Source: Marinobacter sp. ELB17
Lineage (GTDB): Bacteria > Pseudomonadota > Gammaproteobacteria > Pseudomonadales > Oleiphilaceae
Length of the DNA: 64,000 nt
Reading direction: 5' to 3'
Assembly (NCBI RefSeq): GCF_000169375.1
Contig: NZ_AAXY01000005.1
Location: 186,001 to 250,000 of the forward strand
Position numbers and translations under genes: made by a program. The notes below the pieces were generated by a model, which was not told the DNA's origin, ran no database searches, and saw nothing but the letters and a program-made list of their open reading frames with translations. Numbering within the stretch: the first letter of the stretch is position 1; each line of letters begins with the position of its first letter. Below, piece after piece: positions 8,932 to 17,895 of the stretch.

Positions 8932-10338
8932 ATGGATACCTCAAACTCCTCGCGCTATTCTTCCCTGGCCGGCTTTCTGCCAGCTGGGGTCGTCTTCCTG
9001 ATGGTCTTATTCGAATACACTGGCCATTCCGCATTCGCATTGGCGGCTTCGGTGCTGGCTGTGATCGCCGTGGCTATCTTCAGTTTTGGCGTCCGCGCCT
9101 CTAGGGTCGTGTTTGTGCTGATCGCGATCGCATTGGTTCTTTGGGCCGCGCTGACGAATACGGGGTGGATGGCAGCGACCGCATTAGCGGCGCAGCGCGG
9201 TGCGATGGTGATGGCGTTGTTCACCGCCCTGACGGCTATCCGCAATGCCGCCATAAGCGCGCCGGCAATCGTCGAATGCGGGCGTTTCCTCGCACGGCAG
9301 CGTTCGGGGTTGCGCTACACCGCACTGACCATCGGCGGGCATCTGTTCGCGTTAATTCTGCTTTATGGCTCAATATCGTTGCTGGGGACCTTGGCGACCG
9401 AAAGTGCGGCGCGCGAGCCGGACCCTGAAATTCGCAAGCAACGCACCCGCCGCATGATGATTGCGATCCAGCGGGGCTTTGCGTCCACCCTGTGTTGGTC
9501 GCCCCTGGGGTTTTCGATGATCATCAGCGTGTCCGTCGTGCCGGGTGCAAGCTGGAGTGCTGCTGCTCTGCCGGGGCTGGTCAGCGCGCTGATGATGCTG
9601 GTGATCGGATGGGGTCTGGACGCACTTTACAAGCCGCAAGGGAAATCGAATACGCGCCCGCTGGAGACAGAGCGATGGGTGACGCAGTTGCGCCCATTGC
9701 TGGTGTTGCTGGGTCTTGTGCTGGTCGGCGTCGTGTTGTTGCATACCGTCACGGGAGTCGAGGTGATCGGCGCGGTCATGTCGCTGATTCCAGTCATTGC
9801 CATTCTGTGGATCGCAATGCAACAACCCCCGGTTGGCTTGACGCGCAGTGTCAACGTCCGGCAGCGCGCTCTGCTGTTCGTCACGCGCGACCTGCCCAGT
9901 TATCGCGGCGAGATCGTCTTGCTGTTCATGGCCGGCTTTATCGGCAGTTTGGGGGCATTCCTATTGGTGCCGCTGGTGCAGGCACAAGGGCTTGATCTGA
10001 CAACGATCCCACCCTGGATCATTGTCGCCGCGATGGTTTGGATCATCCCCGTTACCGGGCAGCTGGGCATGAACCCAATCCTCGCCGTTTCGCTGTTGGT
10101 GCCCATTCTGCCTTCGCCCGAGGTTATGGAAATTCCACCTACGGCGATGGTCGTGGCGATCACAGCCGGATGGGCGCTGAGCGGAGTAACCTCACCATAC
10201 ACGGCGTCCGTCATGCTGGCTGCGTCCTTGGGCGGAGTGTCACCCCTGAGGGCCGGGTTGGGCTGGAACGGGGTGTATATTCTCGCGGCCGGCGCTGCGC
10301 TGACCCTGTGGGCGCTATTGCTTTTCTATATTCTTTGA
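8932..10338 (+). CDS. Multi-pass inner-membrane transporter, family not assigned
   Basis: The 468-residue, strongly hydrophobic protein has about 11-12 predicted membrane helices. It has two halves separated by a hydrophilic loop (about residues 220-250), and glycine/proline-interrupted helices such as VTGQLGMNPILAV and GWALSGVTSPYTASVML. These resemble the discontinuous helices of ion-transporter-superfamily carriers (DctM, SLC13, ArsB), but no specific family is recognised. The gene is visibly richer in G and C than its flanks, suggesting transfer from a high-GC donor. AAAGGAGA lies 14 nt upstream of the ATG, a slightly long spacing. Position after the dioxygenase/rhodanese pair suggests an organosulfur or organic-acid substrate. 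Confidence 0.7.
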   Translation: MDTSNSSRYSSLAGFLPAGVVFLMVLFEYTGHSAFALAASVLAVIAVAIFSFGVRASRVVFVLIAIALVLWAALTNTGWMAATALAAQRGAMVMALFTALTAIRNAAISAPAIVECGRFLARQRSGLRYTALTIGGHLFALILLYGSISLLGTLATESAAREPDPEIRKQRTRRMMIAIQRGFASTLCWSPLGFSMIISVSVVPGASWSAAALPGLVSALMMLVIGWGLDALYKPQGKSNTRPLETERWVTQLRPLLVLLGLVLVGVVLLHTVTGVEVIGAVMSLIPVIAILWIAMQQPPVGLTRSVNVRQRALLFVTRDLPSYRGEIVLLFMAGFIGSLGAFLLVPLVQAQGLDLTTIPPWIIVAAMVWIIPVTGQLGMNPILAVSLLVPILPSPEVMEIPPTAMVVAITAGWALSGVTSPYTASVMLAASLGGVSPLRAGLGWNGVYILAAGAALTLWALLLFYIL

Positions 10339-10653
10339 TCCGGACCGGTATCAGGAAATTCGTGATAGGATTAACATTCTGGCTAAGAAATTGGACGGAA
10401 CGTCGTTCATCCTAATTACACCAGTGAACATGCTATCCGTTAGCGCGGAGACGTAGCTCGGCGGCGCCGAGCGCATAGGACTTTCCTGCAATACCTTTAG
10501 CGAACAGTTCTCCAGTTTGATTACGTACAGCGTGTCAGGCTACCGCGAGGATAAGTCACCCTATTTGCTAGGCCTATGGTGGGTTTCGACGTCTCTGGCG
10601 ACAACATTAAGTGCATCAAAGACGATAAAATTACTTAAATAAGGCTATGCGAC
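10339..10653. other. Intergenic region, 315 bp, no gene seen
   Basis: No open frame of interest is found on either strand. A short GC-rich hairpin (GCTCGGC-GGC-GCCGAGC, about 10457-10473) could terminate or regulate. The last 40 nt before 10654 are AT-rich and probably contain the promoter of the lyase gene. Confidence 0.5.
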
Positions 10654-11481
10654 ATGACTGAAGATCATCTGCGATCGTTTCTTTTTGTTCCGGCCACGCG
10701 GCCAGACAGAATCGGTAAAGCGTTGGCTAGCGGCGCCGACGCCGTGATTGTGGATCTCGAAGATGCGGTGCCAGCCGACGCCAAGGACCAGGCGCGCTCC
10801 ACGCTGATGACGTTCCTAGCGAAGAATCCCGACGTGAAAGTGTTGGTGCGGATAAACAGCGCAGGTACGGGCGAATTTGAAGCCGATCTAGCGCTCTGCC
10901 GTGATGCCGAAGCGGTGTTTGGCGTGATGCTGGCCAAAGCAGACAGCGCTAAAGACATTGAACACACCGCCGATACAACGAAAAAACCGGTATGGCCGTT
11001 GATTGAATCCGGCGCGGGCATTGCGGCACTAGCTGAACTGGTAAAGGCGCGTGGAATTGCACGTTTGAGCATTGGCGCTCTGGATCTGGCGTCTGATCTT
11101 GGGCTAATCTCAGATACCCTAGGGGCAGAGAAGATGCTGGACCACTGTCGTAGCCAACTGGTAATTCATTCCAGAGCAGCGGGCCTGGCACCTCCGGTAG
11201 AAACGGTGGTACCGGTAATTGACCAGCCAGATGTGGTCGTGCGGGTGGCGATTAACGCCAGTCAGATGGGCTTCACAGGTATGCTAGCCATTCATCCGGC
11301 ACAATTGCCTGCTATTCATCAAGCCTTTACGCCAAACTCCAGTCAAGTTGAGTGGGCGCAGCAAGTAGTTGCCGGCGCGGCAGAGTTTGGTGCCGTGTTC
11401 CAGCTTAACGGTAAAATGGTAGATGCCCCGGTTATCAAACAGGCCCACAGCATTTTGGCGCGAGCACAGCCACAGACATAA
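10654..11481 (+). CDS. ccl: Citramalyl-CoA lyase-type CitE/HpcH family lyase
   Basis: This CitE-like TIM-barrel lyase is expected to split (S)-citramalyl-CoA to acetyl-CoA and pyruvate, the last step of itaconate breakdown. The 275-residue product begins with the family motif RSFLFVPATRPDRI, followed by VIVDLEDAVPADAKDQAR (magnesium-binding Glu/Asp region), VRINSAG and PLIESGAGI. Substrate choice is inferred from context: a class III CoA-transferase, a MaoC-like hydratase, an MmgE/PrpD protein and an acyl-CoA dehydrogenase lie next to it, the combination found around the P. aeruginosa ich-ccl-ict genes. Here the gene is convergent with that block rather than part of the same operon. Malyl-CoA-type lyase activity is an alternative. 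Confidence 0.8.
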   Translation: MTEDHLRSFLFVPATRPDRIGKALASGADAVIVDLEDAVPADAKDQARSTLMTFLAKNPDVKVLVRINSAGTGEFEADLALCRDAEAVFGVMLAKADSAKDIEHTADTTKKPVWPLIESGAGIAALAELVKARGIARLSIGALDLASDLGLISDTLGAEKMLDHCRSQLVIHSRAAGLAPPVETVVPVIDQPDVVVRVAINASQMGFTGMLAIHPAQLPAIHQAFTPNSSQVEWAQQVVAGAAEFGAVFQLNGKMVDAPVIKQAHSILARAQPQT

Positions 11482-11484
11482 GCG

Positions 11485-11520
11485 ATTTGAGAGCCGGGTT
11501 TTCCAACCCGGCTCTCAAAT
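11485..11520. terminator. Bidirectional terminator between convergent genes
   Basis: A perfect 16-bp stem (ATTTGAGAGCCGGGTT and its complement) with a TTCC loop lies 3 nt after the lyase stop codon and 70 nt from the end of the convergent CoA-transferase gene. Confidence 0.85.
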
Positions 11521-11592
11521 CAATCCGACCCCCCAGTATGGGGGGGGGGGAAACGCAAGCGCGCCGCTGAATCTTCTCGATACGCGCCTGCT

Positions 11593-12792
11593 TCAGATCA
11601 CCCCATCACTTTTGAACCCTTGAATTTGCTCTTCGTGATAGCCAAGTTCGGCAAGAATGCTGGCGGTATGTTCACCCAGAGCGGGGACCGGGTTCATCAC
11701 CGGAGTATAGGCACTGCTCCGGCCCGGAGGTAGCGGCGCCGACACCATGCCCGCTGGGCTTCCGACCGTGTCCCAATGATCCCGGGATTTCAGTTGCGGA
11801 TGCGCCCAGACATCGTGCATATCGTTTACTTTGGCATTAGCGATGGCCGAGTCATCCAATCGCTGAGCGGCCTGCTCCGCAGACATAGACGCGAATACTT
11901 GCTGAATAATGCCCCGCAGATCGTCACGGTTCTCCGAACGCAGCTGGTTACTGGAAAAACGGTGGTCATCTGCCAATTCGGGCATATTCAACACCATATT
12001 ACAGAACGCCAGCCACTCGCGCTCGTTCTGAAGGCCCAGCATGACCTGCTTGCCATCGCCCGCCGTAAACGGGCCATAAGGATAGATCGAAGCGTGGGAG
12101 GCACCAGCGCGGGGTGGCGGTTCAGCCCCCTGATAGGCGTAGTACAGCGGATACCCCATCCACTCAACCAGGCACTCAAGCATCGACACATCGATGTGTG
12201 AGCCTTCCCCTGTTCTTTGGCGGAGCATTAACGCAGACAGGATGTTGGTGTAGGCGTACATGCCGGCGGAGATATCGGCAATCGAACAGCCCGCCTTAGC
12301 CATTCCGTCAGGGCCTGGGGCACCGGTTGTGGACAGAAAACCACCCTCGCTCTGAATCAGCAAATCATAGGCCTTACGATACTGGTAAGGCCCGCTGTCG
12401 CCGTAACCGGAAATATCACACACAATCAATTTGGGAAACCTTTCATGCAGGTCCTCGTAAGAGAGACCCAGGCGACGACAAGCTCCAGGAGCTAAATTCT
12501 GAACAAAAACATCAGCCTCCTTCAACAATTGATCAAGAATGGGCTTTGCCGGTTCCGCTTTGACATCCAGAGTAAGACTTTCCTTTGAGCGGTTAGTCCA
12601 AACAAAATGTGAAGATAGACCATGGACCCGCTCGTCGTATCCGCGGGCAAAATCACCAACGCCGGGGCGCTCAATTTTGATAACTCTAGCACCAAGATCC
12701 GCTAACTGACGCGTGCAAAATGGGGCAGCAATCGCATGCTCTAGGCTGACCACTGTGATGCCGTCCAACGGACGGAGTTCGCTGTTGCTCAT
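11593..12792 (-). CDS. ict: CaiB/BaiF (class III) CoA-transferase, probable itaconate CoA-transferase
   Basis: This enzyme moves CoA between carboxylic acids. In this context the likely reaction is succinyl-CoA plus itaconate to itaconyl-CoA. The 399-residue product shows family III features: LDGITVVSLEHAIAAPFCTR at the N terminus, KIERPGVGDFARG, and the VQNLAPGA segment. The conserved Asp region ADISAGMYAYTNILSALMLR follows. The ATG at 12792 is preferred over the GTG at 12798 because AGGA lies 7 nt upstream. It is the last gene of a four-gene leftward run (hydratase, dehydrogenase, MmgE/PrpD, transferase). Substrate is inferred from neighbours, since sequence alone does not fix it. Confidence 0.78.
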   Translation of the reverse strand: MSNSELRPLDGITVVSLEHAIAAPFCTRQLADLGARVIKIERPGVGDFARGYDERVHGLSSHFVWTNRSKESLTLDVKAEPAKPILDQLLKEADVFVQNLAPGACRRLGLSYEDLHERFPKLIVCDISGYGDSGPYQYRKAYDLLIQSEGGFLSTTGAPGPDGMAKAGCSIADISAGMYAYTNILSALMLRQRTGEGSHIDVSMLECLVEWMGYPLYYAYQGAEPPPRAGASHASIYPYGPFTAGDGKQVMLGLQNEREWLAFCNMVLNMPELADDHRFSSNQLRSENRDDLRGIIQQVFASMSAEQAAQRLDDSAIANAKVNDMHDVWAHPQLKSRDHWDTVGSPAGMVSAPLPPGRSSAYTPVMNPVPALGEHTASILAELGYHEEQIQGFKSDGVI

Positions 12793-12804
12793 GTGCACTT
12801 CCTG

Positions 12805-14184
12805 TCAATTAGTGGGGTCGGAGGTGACATGGGGCAGCAGATTACTAACACTGCTGGCATCCCGAAGCCGCCAGGCCCAACTGATCAGTTGATTCGCCTC
12901 GGCCGGCGTGGCGGCTTTTGAAAAAGCGACCAATCTATGAAACTTTTCTTCCAATTCGCCCCGAGACATCGGGTTGCCCGGATCCCCTTTGGGATCGTCT
13001 ATTGCAGCACTCAGCCGTCGGCCATCGGTTGTGACGACCTCGATGCGGCCCAGCCATTTAGCCGGATAGGCCCTGTCTACTTCCGGATCCAGCGACATGC
13101 TGACCAGAGAGCGGAAGTGTGCTACCTCTTCACTCTGTAATGCGCGATCCTGGAAGTCGAGGACACCGGCGCTGCCGAATACAGCAATTAATCCCAGCAC
13201 GGTACCCATTGAAAACTTTGCTTGGTGAATGGTGGTGGGCTCGTTCACCATACCGAGCACATCTATTGCGGCTTGATGCACTTTCGCCACAACAGACTCG
13301 ATATCACTGCTCGTGAGGTCGTGTTCCTGCATCAGTGCAAGCAGTGCGTCTGCTGCCGGGTGCGTATGTCGACAGGAAGCGTGAAACTTGAATGAGGTTT
13401 CCGCTAGTGCCCAGCGAGACCCAAGTTGGTCTGTCAGGAACGCAGGTTCAGCATCGTTTGACATGCCGGCAGCCATACCCTGCCGGCCTTCAAGAATCTG
13501 GCTCGCTCCGGTAAGCCCTTCTTCAGTCATGTAGGCCGCAAGCAGTCCATCTGCAGCCGCTTTTGCGGTGTGCAGCTGCTTGGAATTCGCAGCGTCACGC
13601 AGGAATTCCCACAAACCGGACGCTTGGGTACCAGCGCTCCCTAGCGCATTAACGAACTGATCTGTGTCGAACTTAAACAACTTGCCCACAGCTACTGCCG
13701 CGGCCAATGTACCGACTGTCCCGGTCGTGTGAAAAATTGTGTAATGAGAGCGCCCCAGGAATTCACCGATCCGAATTCCCGCCTCGTATCCGGCCACCGA
13801 CGCCAAAATTAAATCCCGACCGGAAACGTCCAGATCTTGAGCGGCAGCCAAAACTGCCGGGAACACCACGGTACCTGGGTGAAGTACCGAGCTGTTGTGG
13901 AGGTCATCCTGCTCAACCACGTGAGATGCAGCGGCATTTACAAATGCAGCGAACCAGGGCGAGGTACGGCTTCGGTCAACCAGCACTTCGCAATGGCCAT
14001 TATCGGGGCCCATCCGCCGAGCATATTTCTGAAAAAGAGGAATCGGAGGATAGTCCTTGCCGGCCAGTGCCGATCCCATCCAATCTAGAAAGAGCTCCTC
14101 GCAACGTTCAACGACGTATTCCGGAAGGTCTTCGTATGTCAGGTCAGCCAAAAATCCAGCAAGTGTTCGGGTTGCATCAGTCAT
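12805..14184 (-). CDS. MmgE/PrpD family protein
   Basis: The 459-residue protein belongs to the 2-methylcitrate dehydratase / cis-aconitate decarboxylase superfamily. Visible features are the helical N-terminal domain with VVEQDDLHNSSVLHPGTVV (conserved DD and H-P-G residues), GTVGTLAAAVAVGKLF, FKFHASCRHTHPAADALL, and the C-terminal domain. In P. aeruginosa an MmgE/PrpD gene also sits in the itaconate locus. A role in making or isomerising an itaconate-related C5 acid is plausible but unproven. It lies 9 nt after the acyl-CoA dehydrogenase and 12 nt before the CoA-transferase, so it is within one operon. Confidence 0.85.
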   Translation of the reverse strand: MTDATRTLAGFLADLTYEDLPEYVVERCEELFLDWMGSALAGKDYPPIPLFQKYARRMGPDNGHCEVLVDRSRTSPWFAAFVNAAASHVVEQDDLHNSSVLHPGTVVFPAVLAAAQDLDVSGRDLILASVAGYEAGIRIGEFLGRSHYTIFHTTGTVGTLAAAVAVGKLFKFDTDQFVNALGSAGTQASGLWEFLRDAANSKQLHTAKAAADGLLAAYMTEEGLTGASQILEGRQGMAAGMSNDAEPAFLTDQLGSRWALAETSFKFHASCRHTHPAADALLALMQEHDLTSSDIESVVAKVHQAAIDVLGMVNEPTTIHQAKFSMGTVLGLIAVFGSAGVLDFQDRALQSEEVAHFRSLVSMSLDPEVDRAYPAKWLGRIEVVTTDGRRLSAAIDDPKGDPGNPMSRGELEEKFHRLVAFSKAATPAEANQLISWAWRLRDASSVSNLLPHVTSDPTN

Positions 14185-14193
14185 TGCAAACTC

Positions 14194-15354
14194 CTAGAAC
14201 GACCGCGGCAGCTGAAGGATATGCTCAGCCACGTAGGAAAGAATCAGATTCGTTGAGATAGGCGCTACTTGGTACAACCGAGTCTCACGGAACTTGCGCT
14301 CAACATCGTATTCGTTGGCGAAACCGAAGCCACCGTGGGTTTGCAGGCAGGCGTTAGCGGCTTTCCAAGAGGCTTCTGCGGCCAAGTACTTTGCCATGTT
14401 AGCGCTAGCACCGGCGTTGTGGCCATGGTCGTATTCCCAGCAAGCCTTCCAACGCATCAAATCGGCCGCTTCAACCTCAATGTGAGACTGTGCAATAGGG
14501 AATTGGATACCCTGGTTTTTGCCAATCGGACGGTCAAAAACTTCCCGCTCACAGGCGTATTTGGCAGCTTTTTCAATAAACCAGTGACCGTCACCAATGC
14601 ATTCGGCTGCGATCAACGCACGCTCGGCATTCAGACCGTCCAGAATATAACGGAAGCCTTGGCCTTCCTCGCCAATCAGGCTGTCAGCTGGAAGTTCCAG
14701 ATTGTCAAAAAACAGCTCATTGGTTTCGTGATTTACCATGTTGGCGATGGGCTGAACAGACAAGCCATTACCGATGGCCTTGTGCAGATCAACGATAAAA
14801 ATGGACATGCCTAAAGACTTCTTGGTTACTTCTTGCAACGGTGTTGTGCGGGCTAACAAAATCATAAGATCAGAGTGTTGAACCCGCGAAATCCACACCT
14901 TCTGGCCGTTGATAACGTATTTGTCGCCCTCGCGCACCGCAGTGGTTTTGAGCTTTGTGGTATCAGTGCCGGTTGTTGGCTCGGTTACAGCCATCGATTG
15001 CAGACGCAGTTCGCCAGAAGCCAATTTTGGTAGGTAATATTCTTTTTGCTCATCACTGCCATGACGCAGCAAGGTGAACATGTTGTACATCTGGCCGTGA
15101 ATGGTCCCAGCATTACCGCCACAACGATTCACTTCTTCCAGGATTACTGATGCTTCGGTCAGCCCTAGGCCGGAACCACCAAATTCTTCCGGAATCATGG
15201 CCCCCAGCCAACCAGCTTTAGTCATATCTTCAACAAAGGCCTCGGGAAAGGCTTTTTTCTCGTCCAGCTCACGCCAGTACTCGGCACCATAGTTTACACA
15301 CAGGCTACGTACACCATCGCGGATAGCATCTAGAGATTCTTGATTATCAAACAT
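14194..15354 (-). CDS. Acyl-CoA dehydrogenase
   Basis: This FAD-dependent flavoenzyme introduces an alpha-beta double bond into an acyl-CoA. At 386 residues it has the usual size. Family signatures are AVTEPTTGTDTTKLKTTA (flavin-contact segment), GQKVWISRVQHSDLMILLAR, and the C-terminal CLQTHGGFGFANEYDVERKFRE (second ACAD signature). Its position between the MaoC-like hydratase and MmgE/PrpD genes matches the itaconate-type locus of pseudomonads. There it may feed methylsuccinyl-CoA or a related C5 compound into the pathway. The exact substrate is unknown. Confidence 0.9.
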   Translation of the reverse strand: MFDNQESLDAIRDGVRSLCVNYGAEYWRELDEKKAFPEAFVEDMTKAGWLGAMIPEEFGGSGLGLTEASVILEEVNRCGGNAGTIHGQMYNMFTLLRHGSDEQKEYYLPKLASGELRLQSMAVTEPTTGTDTTKLKTTAVREGDKYVINGQKVWISRVQHSDLMILLARTTPLQEVTKKSLGMSIFIVDLHKAIGNGLSVQPIANMVNHETNELFFDNLELPADSLIGEEGQGFRYILDGLNAERALIAAECIGDGHWFIEKAAKYACEREVFDRPIGKNQGIQFPIAQSHIEVEAADLMRWKACWEYDHGHNAGASANMAKYLAAEASWKAANACLQTHGGFGFANEYDVERKFRETRLYQVAPISTNLILSYVAEHILQLPRSF

Positions 15355-15364
15355 GATATTTTCC

Positions 15365-16189
15365 TTAATAGGTTACACGGGCTTGCTGGGCCGGGCCGTT
15401 GTCGTTAAAGGCTAGCAGCACGCTTTCGTTGTTGGTTTTTGCATAGCCGCCAAGGCTGAACTCAGTTCCCTGAATTAATGGTCGAACGCCACGGTATTCA
15501 AAGTGTTTTGGTTCTTTCTCAGGGTTGTTGCTGATGAAACTGTGTAGCAGCAAAGTGGCGATCAGTGGGCCGTGGACCACCAAGTTCGAATAGCCCTCGC
15601 TTGCGGTCACGTAGGGATAGTCGTAATGGATGCGGTGGCTATTGAAAGTCACCGCCGAGTAGCGGAACAACATTACCGTCGACGGCGCCACGCTTTCTTG
15701 CCAGTGCATCAACGGAATCTCGCCGCTGTCTTGCAGGCGCGGCGCGGTTGGTGCGCGGTAAACCACATCCTGCTCTTCGTCAATGCATAATATATTGTCA
15801 TGGGTGTATTGGTGCCGGAGCGTAACGAACAATAACGCACCGGTGTTGCCTTGTTTTTCTGTGATCTTAATGATTTCAGTGCGGCGCTTTGCTAGTCTTC
15901 CAACTAGCAAAGGGGTGTGGAAAGCAAGGCGGCCACCGGCCCACATACGATTCCGGCCTTCGACCGGAGGCATAAACTGACCCAGTGCGGGGTGGCCATC
16001 TGGACCGGTCAAATCTTCACTGACAGGCTCTTGAAAAAATGCCCAGTGCCACAAATGTGGCAGTGGCACTCCATTTTTTGGCGTTTCAGTTCCGAACGTA
16101 ACGGCTATTCGCTTGACGAGGCATTCGGAAATGATAGCTTCGACCGATTCGCTTTTGCCTAGCCAGTAGTCATATGAGTGATCGCCCAT
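15365..16189 (-). CDS. ich: MaoC-like acyl-CoA hydratase, probable itaconyl-CoA hydratase
   Basis: The 274-residue product resembles the mesaconyl-C4-CoA/itaconyl-CoA hydratase group. Two hotdog-like halves are visible: an N-terminal one with GVPLPHLWHWAFF and MPPVEGRNRMWAGG, and a C-terminal MaoC-type one with FNSHRIHYDYPYVTASEGY and VVHGPLIATLLLHS, where the H-x-x-R-I-H-Y-D active-site motif is clear. It is the first gene of the four-gene run. The ATG at 16189 is preferred because GGGAG lies 6 nt upstream; a TTG at 16201 is an alternative. It is expected to hydrate itaconyl-CoA to citramalyl-CoA for the lyase encoded at 10654. Confidence 0.78.
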   Translation of the reverse strand: MGDHSYDYWLGKSESVEAIISECLVKRIAVTFGTETPKNGVPLPHLWHWAFFQEPVSEDLTGPDGHPALGQFMPPVEGRNRMWAGGRLAFHTPLLVGRLAKRRTEIIKITEKQGNTGALLFVTLRHQYTHDNILCIDEEQDVVYRAPTAPRLQDSGEIPLMHWQESVAPSTVMLFRYSAVTFNSHRIHYDYPYVTASEGYSNLVVHGPLIATLLLHSFISNNPEKEPKHFEYRGVRPLIQGTEFSLGGYAKTNNESVLLAFNDNGPAQQARVTY

Positions 16190-16523
16190 AAACGCTCCCA
16201 AGTTGCACTTGTTATGTTTTGTTCAGAAAAGTATGCGTAATCGATAGCAACTATAGAATTTGAGAATGTGGAAGGCTGGGTTCACAAATTTGGAATGTTT
16301 GACTTTTATCTTTAAAAATCATAAATTTGAGTTATTTGGCTGCCGGGGAAATGGCTACCCTAGAGGCGTTCTAAGCGCCCATAAATAAGCCCTGACACCT
16401 TAAAGCACCGCCTTACGAGTCGTAACATTTCCCTATATAAATTTTTTCGTGACTGAAAACAACGCGTGTTGTAGTGGTTCAATGATGGGTTCCTTAGTCA
16501 TGACCTCTCACATATCAAAACCC
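16190..16523. other. Intergenic region, 334 bp, probable junction of the integrase module
   Basis: The part next to the hydratase gene is AT-rich (about 16230-16335) and probably holds the promoter of the leftward operon. The remainder has no gene. It may contain one attachment site of the integrase module, but no repeat of the tRNA 3' end at 22858 or of any other long sequence in the window was recognised here. Confidence 0.45.
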
Positions 16524-16682
16524 TTAGTCGGCGCATAGGCAATTAAGGTCGCCGTCACTGGCACTGAGCCGGAGTTTAATGACGGCAATGCCGTCCTCAT
16601 CAAACTGAGCAACTCTGCCGGTAATCCGATAGGTGCCACTCACGATTTGGGCACTTTGCTGGTTCAGGTTACGCAATTTCAT
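16524..16682 (-). CDS. 52-residue protein translationally coupled to the integrase gene
   Basis: This small reading frame starts at the ATG at 16682, inside the last codons of the integrase gene (14-nt overlap), and ends with TAA at 16524. A near-perfect AAGGAG ribosome binding site lies 7 nt upstream of the ATG. The product begins MKLRNLNQQSAQIVSG and ends in a Cys-containing tail (LNCLCAD), with no membrane segment. The function is unknown. Coupling suggests a role with the recombinase, for example as a directionality or accessory factor. Evidence for it being real is the ribosome binding site and the overlap, not a recognised family. Confidence 0.6.
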   Translation of the reverse strand: MKLRNLNQQSAQIVSGTYRITGRVAQFDEDGIAVIKLRLSASDGDLNCLCAD

Positions 16683-17895
16683 ATTCACTCTCCTTACGGC
16701 TATCTACACGGGAACCAAGCAGGCGCTCAAAAGCTGAGCCGTCCATTCGGGTCAAGTTCGGGATGAATCGGGAATAGACTTTGAAAAGCATCTCTGTTGA
16801 TGAGTGGCCCAACACCCTGGCCACCCACTCTGGATTCTCACCAGATGCCAGTAGCAGCGTCGCTGCGGTGTGGCGCGTCTGGTAGGGGCGCCTTTTTGTC
16901 AACTTCAGCGCCTCCAGCAATGGATACCACACCCGCTTGGTCACGTTGTTGTGGTCCAGCGGCTGTCCTTCTCGATTGCAGAACACAAATTTGCTTAGCT
17001 TACCTATAGCCGCATGTTGAGCTTTTAACGCCTCATAGACTGGGCCAAACATGGGGATCTCGCGCTGTGAGCCATCCGTCTTGGTATATTCAGTCTTACC
17101 GTGGATCAACGTCTCCCGAACAAGGATTTCTTGTTTCTCAAAATCCACGTTCGCCCATTTCAAACCATCAATCTCGCCAGTGCGCATACCGGTGTAAAAG
17201 CGCAGCTGATAGTAATTGCGGTAGTCCTCGCGCACGTATTTACAGATTCGTTCCACTTCCGCCAATGAGAAGGGTTCGATGTGAACCCTTTGCAGTTTGA
17301 GTGGTTTGATATTCCGATACGGATTATCAAATTCGAAGCGCTCCGACGCTTCGGTCATGATCATTCGAAGAATGGTCAAATGACTGTTGATGGTTTTAGG
17401 CGCCATAAGCCCACTGGCTCCCCTGCCCCTGCGTTTGGCCATTTTTGTGCGCGCGGCGAGAATGTCTGCTTTAGTGATCTCCGCCATTCGAGTGTTTTTG
17501 AAGGCCGGCTTTAAGGAGCTGTCCAAAATAGACACCACATTTCGAGTGTGGGATGAGCGCCACTGAATTTTGGACTCTTGGAACCACTGGTCTGCAAAAT
17601 CTGCGACGTATGGGGTCTGAGCTGCATTAACCTCAGGATCCGCTCCCTCATCGTTTATTCCCGCACCCGAACCGTCGTTTTTCAATTTGTTGAGATTTCG
17701 ACTATCCGGAAACTGTTCAGCGTAGTTAAAAGCGCCAAGCAAAATTTTTGCTTCGACTTTCTGGAGTAATGCTTCCACACGCTTACGGTTTGCCAGGGTG
17801 TCTAGTAAAGCCGTTTGCTCGCGGCATCGGTGGCCCCGGCACATAAAGTCCAGATACAGTTTTCCGGTCTCTTTACGAGCCCTTACTTTACCCAT
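16669..17895 (-). CDS. int: Tyrosine recombinase / phage-type integrase
   Basis: This site-specific recombinase integrates and excises a mobile element. The 408-residue product has an N-terminal arm-binding region (MGKVRARKETGKLYLDFMCRG, DUF3596-like, about residues 1-60), a SAM-like core-binding domain (about 95-190), and a catalytic domain. Catalytic residues visible are the first Arg in FYTGMRTGEIDGL, the RHTAATLL box, LGHSS, and the Tyr in KVYSRF. Its start overlaps the end of the excisionase-like gene by 13 nt. No typical prophage structural genes are present in the window, so this is either a small integrative element or what is left of a larger one. Confidence 0.93.
   Translation of the reverse strand: MGKVRARKETGKLYLDFMCRGHRCREQTALLDTLANRKRVEALLQKVEAKILLGAFNYAEQFPDSRNLNKLKNDGSGAGINDEGADPEVNAAQTPYVADFADQWFQESKIQWRSSHTRNVVSILDSSLKPAFKNTRMAEITKADILAARTKMAKRRGRGASGLMAPKTINSHLTILRMIMTEASERFEFDNPYRNIKPLKLQRVHIEPFSLAEVERICKYVREDYRNYYQLRFYTGMRTGEIDGLKWANVDFEKQEILVRETLIHGKTEYTKTDGSQREIPMFGPVYEALKAQHAAIGKLSKFVFCNREGQPLDHNNVTKRVWYPLLEALKLTKRRPYQTRHTAATLLLASGENPEWVARVLGHSSTEMLFKVYSRFIPNLTRMDGSAFERLLGSRVDSRKESEYEIA

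Noticed and set aside
11529..11550. C6 followed by an 11-G run that could be a phase-variable tract
   Set aside because: It is intergenic, between convergent genes and just after a terminator, so length change would not alter a frame or promoter. It may also be an unreliable homopolymer length.
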